A stretch of 38,070 nt of DNA from Rhodovulum sp. MB263 (GTDB lineage Bacteria > Pseudomonadota > Alphaproteobacteria > Rhodobacterales > Rhodobacteraceae): contig NZ_CP020384.1 in the NCBI RefSeq assembly GCF_002073975.1, positions 3,822,501 to 3,860,570 of the forward strand. The letters run 5' to 3'. Below are positions 37,879 to 38,070 of the stretch, in pieces. The notes below the pieces were generated by a model. That model saw only the letters and a program-made list of their open reading frames with translations. It was not told where the DNA came from and did not search any database. Within the stretch, counting starts at the first letter, position 1. Every line of letters begins with the position of its first letter. The position numbers and the translations under genes were made by a program.

Positions 37879-38070
37879 TCAGGCCGACGCCTCGACCTTC
37901 AAGGTCAGCCCAAGCGCCTTCGTCACGCCGAGGATAGTAGACAGCCTCGGGTTTCCCTTCTCACCCAAGGCGCGGTGCAGCGCCTCCCGGGTGATCCCGG
38001 CGGCCTCGGCCGTGTCCTTGATCCCGCGCGCCCTGGCGACGATCCCGATGGCGTGCTTGATGTAGGCGGC
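37879..38070 (-). CDS. Addiction-module antidote-like protein (HigA/YdaS type), C-terminal part
   Basis: The minus-strand frame, cut by the window edge, reads AAYIKHAIGIVARARGIKDT AEAAGITREALHRALGEKGN PRLSTILGVTKALGLTLKVE ASA (63 residues). This is the helix-turn-helix antitoxin of a family annotated 'putative addiction module antidote protein' (pattern VARARG...A..AG[IL][ST]RE.L..AL...GNP...T...V..ALGL.L). Its N-terminus (family starts about 30 residues earlier) and any HigB-type toxin partner lie outside the window. Belongs to the same accessory end of the prophage as brnTA. Confidence 0.78.
   Translation of the reverse strand, partial: AAYIKHAIGIVARARGIKDTAEAAGITREALHRALGEKGNPRLSTILGVTKALGLTLKVEASA

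Larger units (their letters stand above)
19033..38070. mobile_element. Lambda-like prophage, attL side through early-right region (right end outside window)
   Basis: The segment begins at the tRNA-Thr 3' end and holds integrase, excisionase, a recombination/early-left operon, a repressor with operators on both sides, a Cro-like gene, and replication genes (O-like initiator with iterons, P-like protein, SSB). This is the lambdoid early-region order. No terminase, portal, capsid, tail, holin or lysin gene is present before the window ends, so whether the prophage is complete cannot be judged. The early genes look intact, with no obvious frameshifts. A lower-GC insert occupies 28230-31860. Confidence 0.88.

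Noticed and set aside
37850-38065. Plus-strand 71-codon frame at the window end
   Set aside because: Opposite strand of the antitoxin gene, whose translation is clearly protein-like.

Overview
The window is chromosomal DNA of a high-GC alphaproteobacterium, most likely a Rhodobacteraceae member (Rhodobacter/Rhodovulum/Paracoccus type). This rests on gene order (infA-maf-rng-yacG-tRNA-Phe; murA-DUF2948-hisD-UPF0262-LMW phosphatase), on an alpha-type flagellar set, and on Rhodobacterales-type prophage genes. No database search was possible; family names come from recognising motifs and layout.

Region 1 (1-8400): a chemotaxis receptor (cut by the window edge) with a small periplasmic sensor partner, then a leftward flagellar operon motB-flgE-flgK-flgL-flgI. 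The end of flgI abuts transposase debris in which an IS110-type fragment is fused to an IS481-type fragment. Region 2 (8500-10470): a graveyard of two truncated IS21-type elements, a disrupted gene of unknown function, and the C-terminal third of a tyrosine integrase pointing at the 3' end of tRNA-Phe. This suggests that an old island, perhaps carrying the flagellar block, entered at tRNA-Phe. Region 3 (10474-18957): ordinary core genes on the minus strand, many translationally coupled by 4-base overlaps: infA, maf, RNase G/E, yacG; a UPF0262/phosphatase/unknown/GNAT/amidohydrolase chain; murA, DUF2948 and hisD.

Region 4 (18958 to the window end): a lambda-like prophage integrated at tRNA-Thr(GGT), seen from attL to beyond the early-right genes. 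A leftward early operon starts at a promoter PL whose 17-bp spacer is itself an operator. It runs through small proteins, an ERF annealing protein, HNH nuclease, DUF2303, a large C5 cytosine methyltransferase, excisionase and integrase. A LexA/CI-type repressor reads leftward from a three-operator OR region. Rightward, a Cro-like gene is followed by regulators, a PD-(D/E)XK nuclease, an O-like initiator with seven iteron palindromes inside its coding sequence, a P-like protein, SSB, two unknown proteins, a BrnT/BrnA toxin-antitoxin pair and an antitoxin fragment. No head, tail or lysis gene falls inside the window.

The most interesting parts are: (a) a lower-GC cassette between PL/OL and the repressor, the place lambda uses for rexAB, holding a D12-class adenine methyltransferase, a probable nuclease and a ParB-like protein, a candidate undescribed defence or superinfection-exclusion system; (b) a cytosine methyltransferase with seven successive target-recognition-like repeats; (c) a fully legible OL/OR operator set; (d) an ERF protein ending in an SSB-like acidic tip; (e) an origin embedded in the initiator gene.
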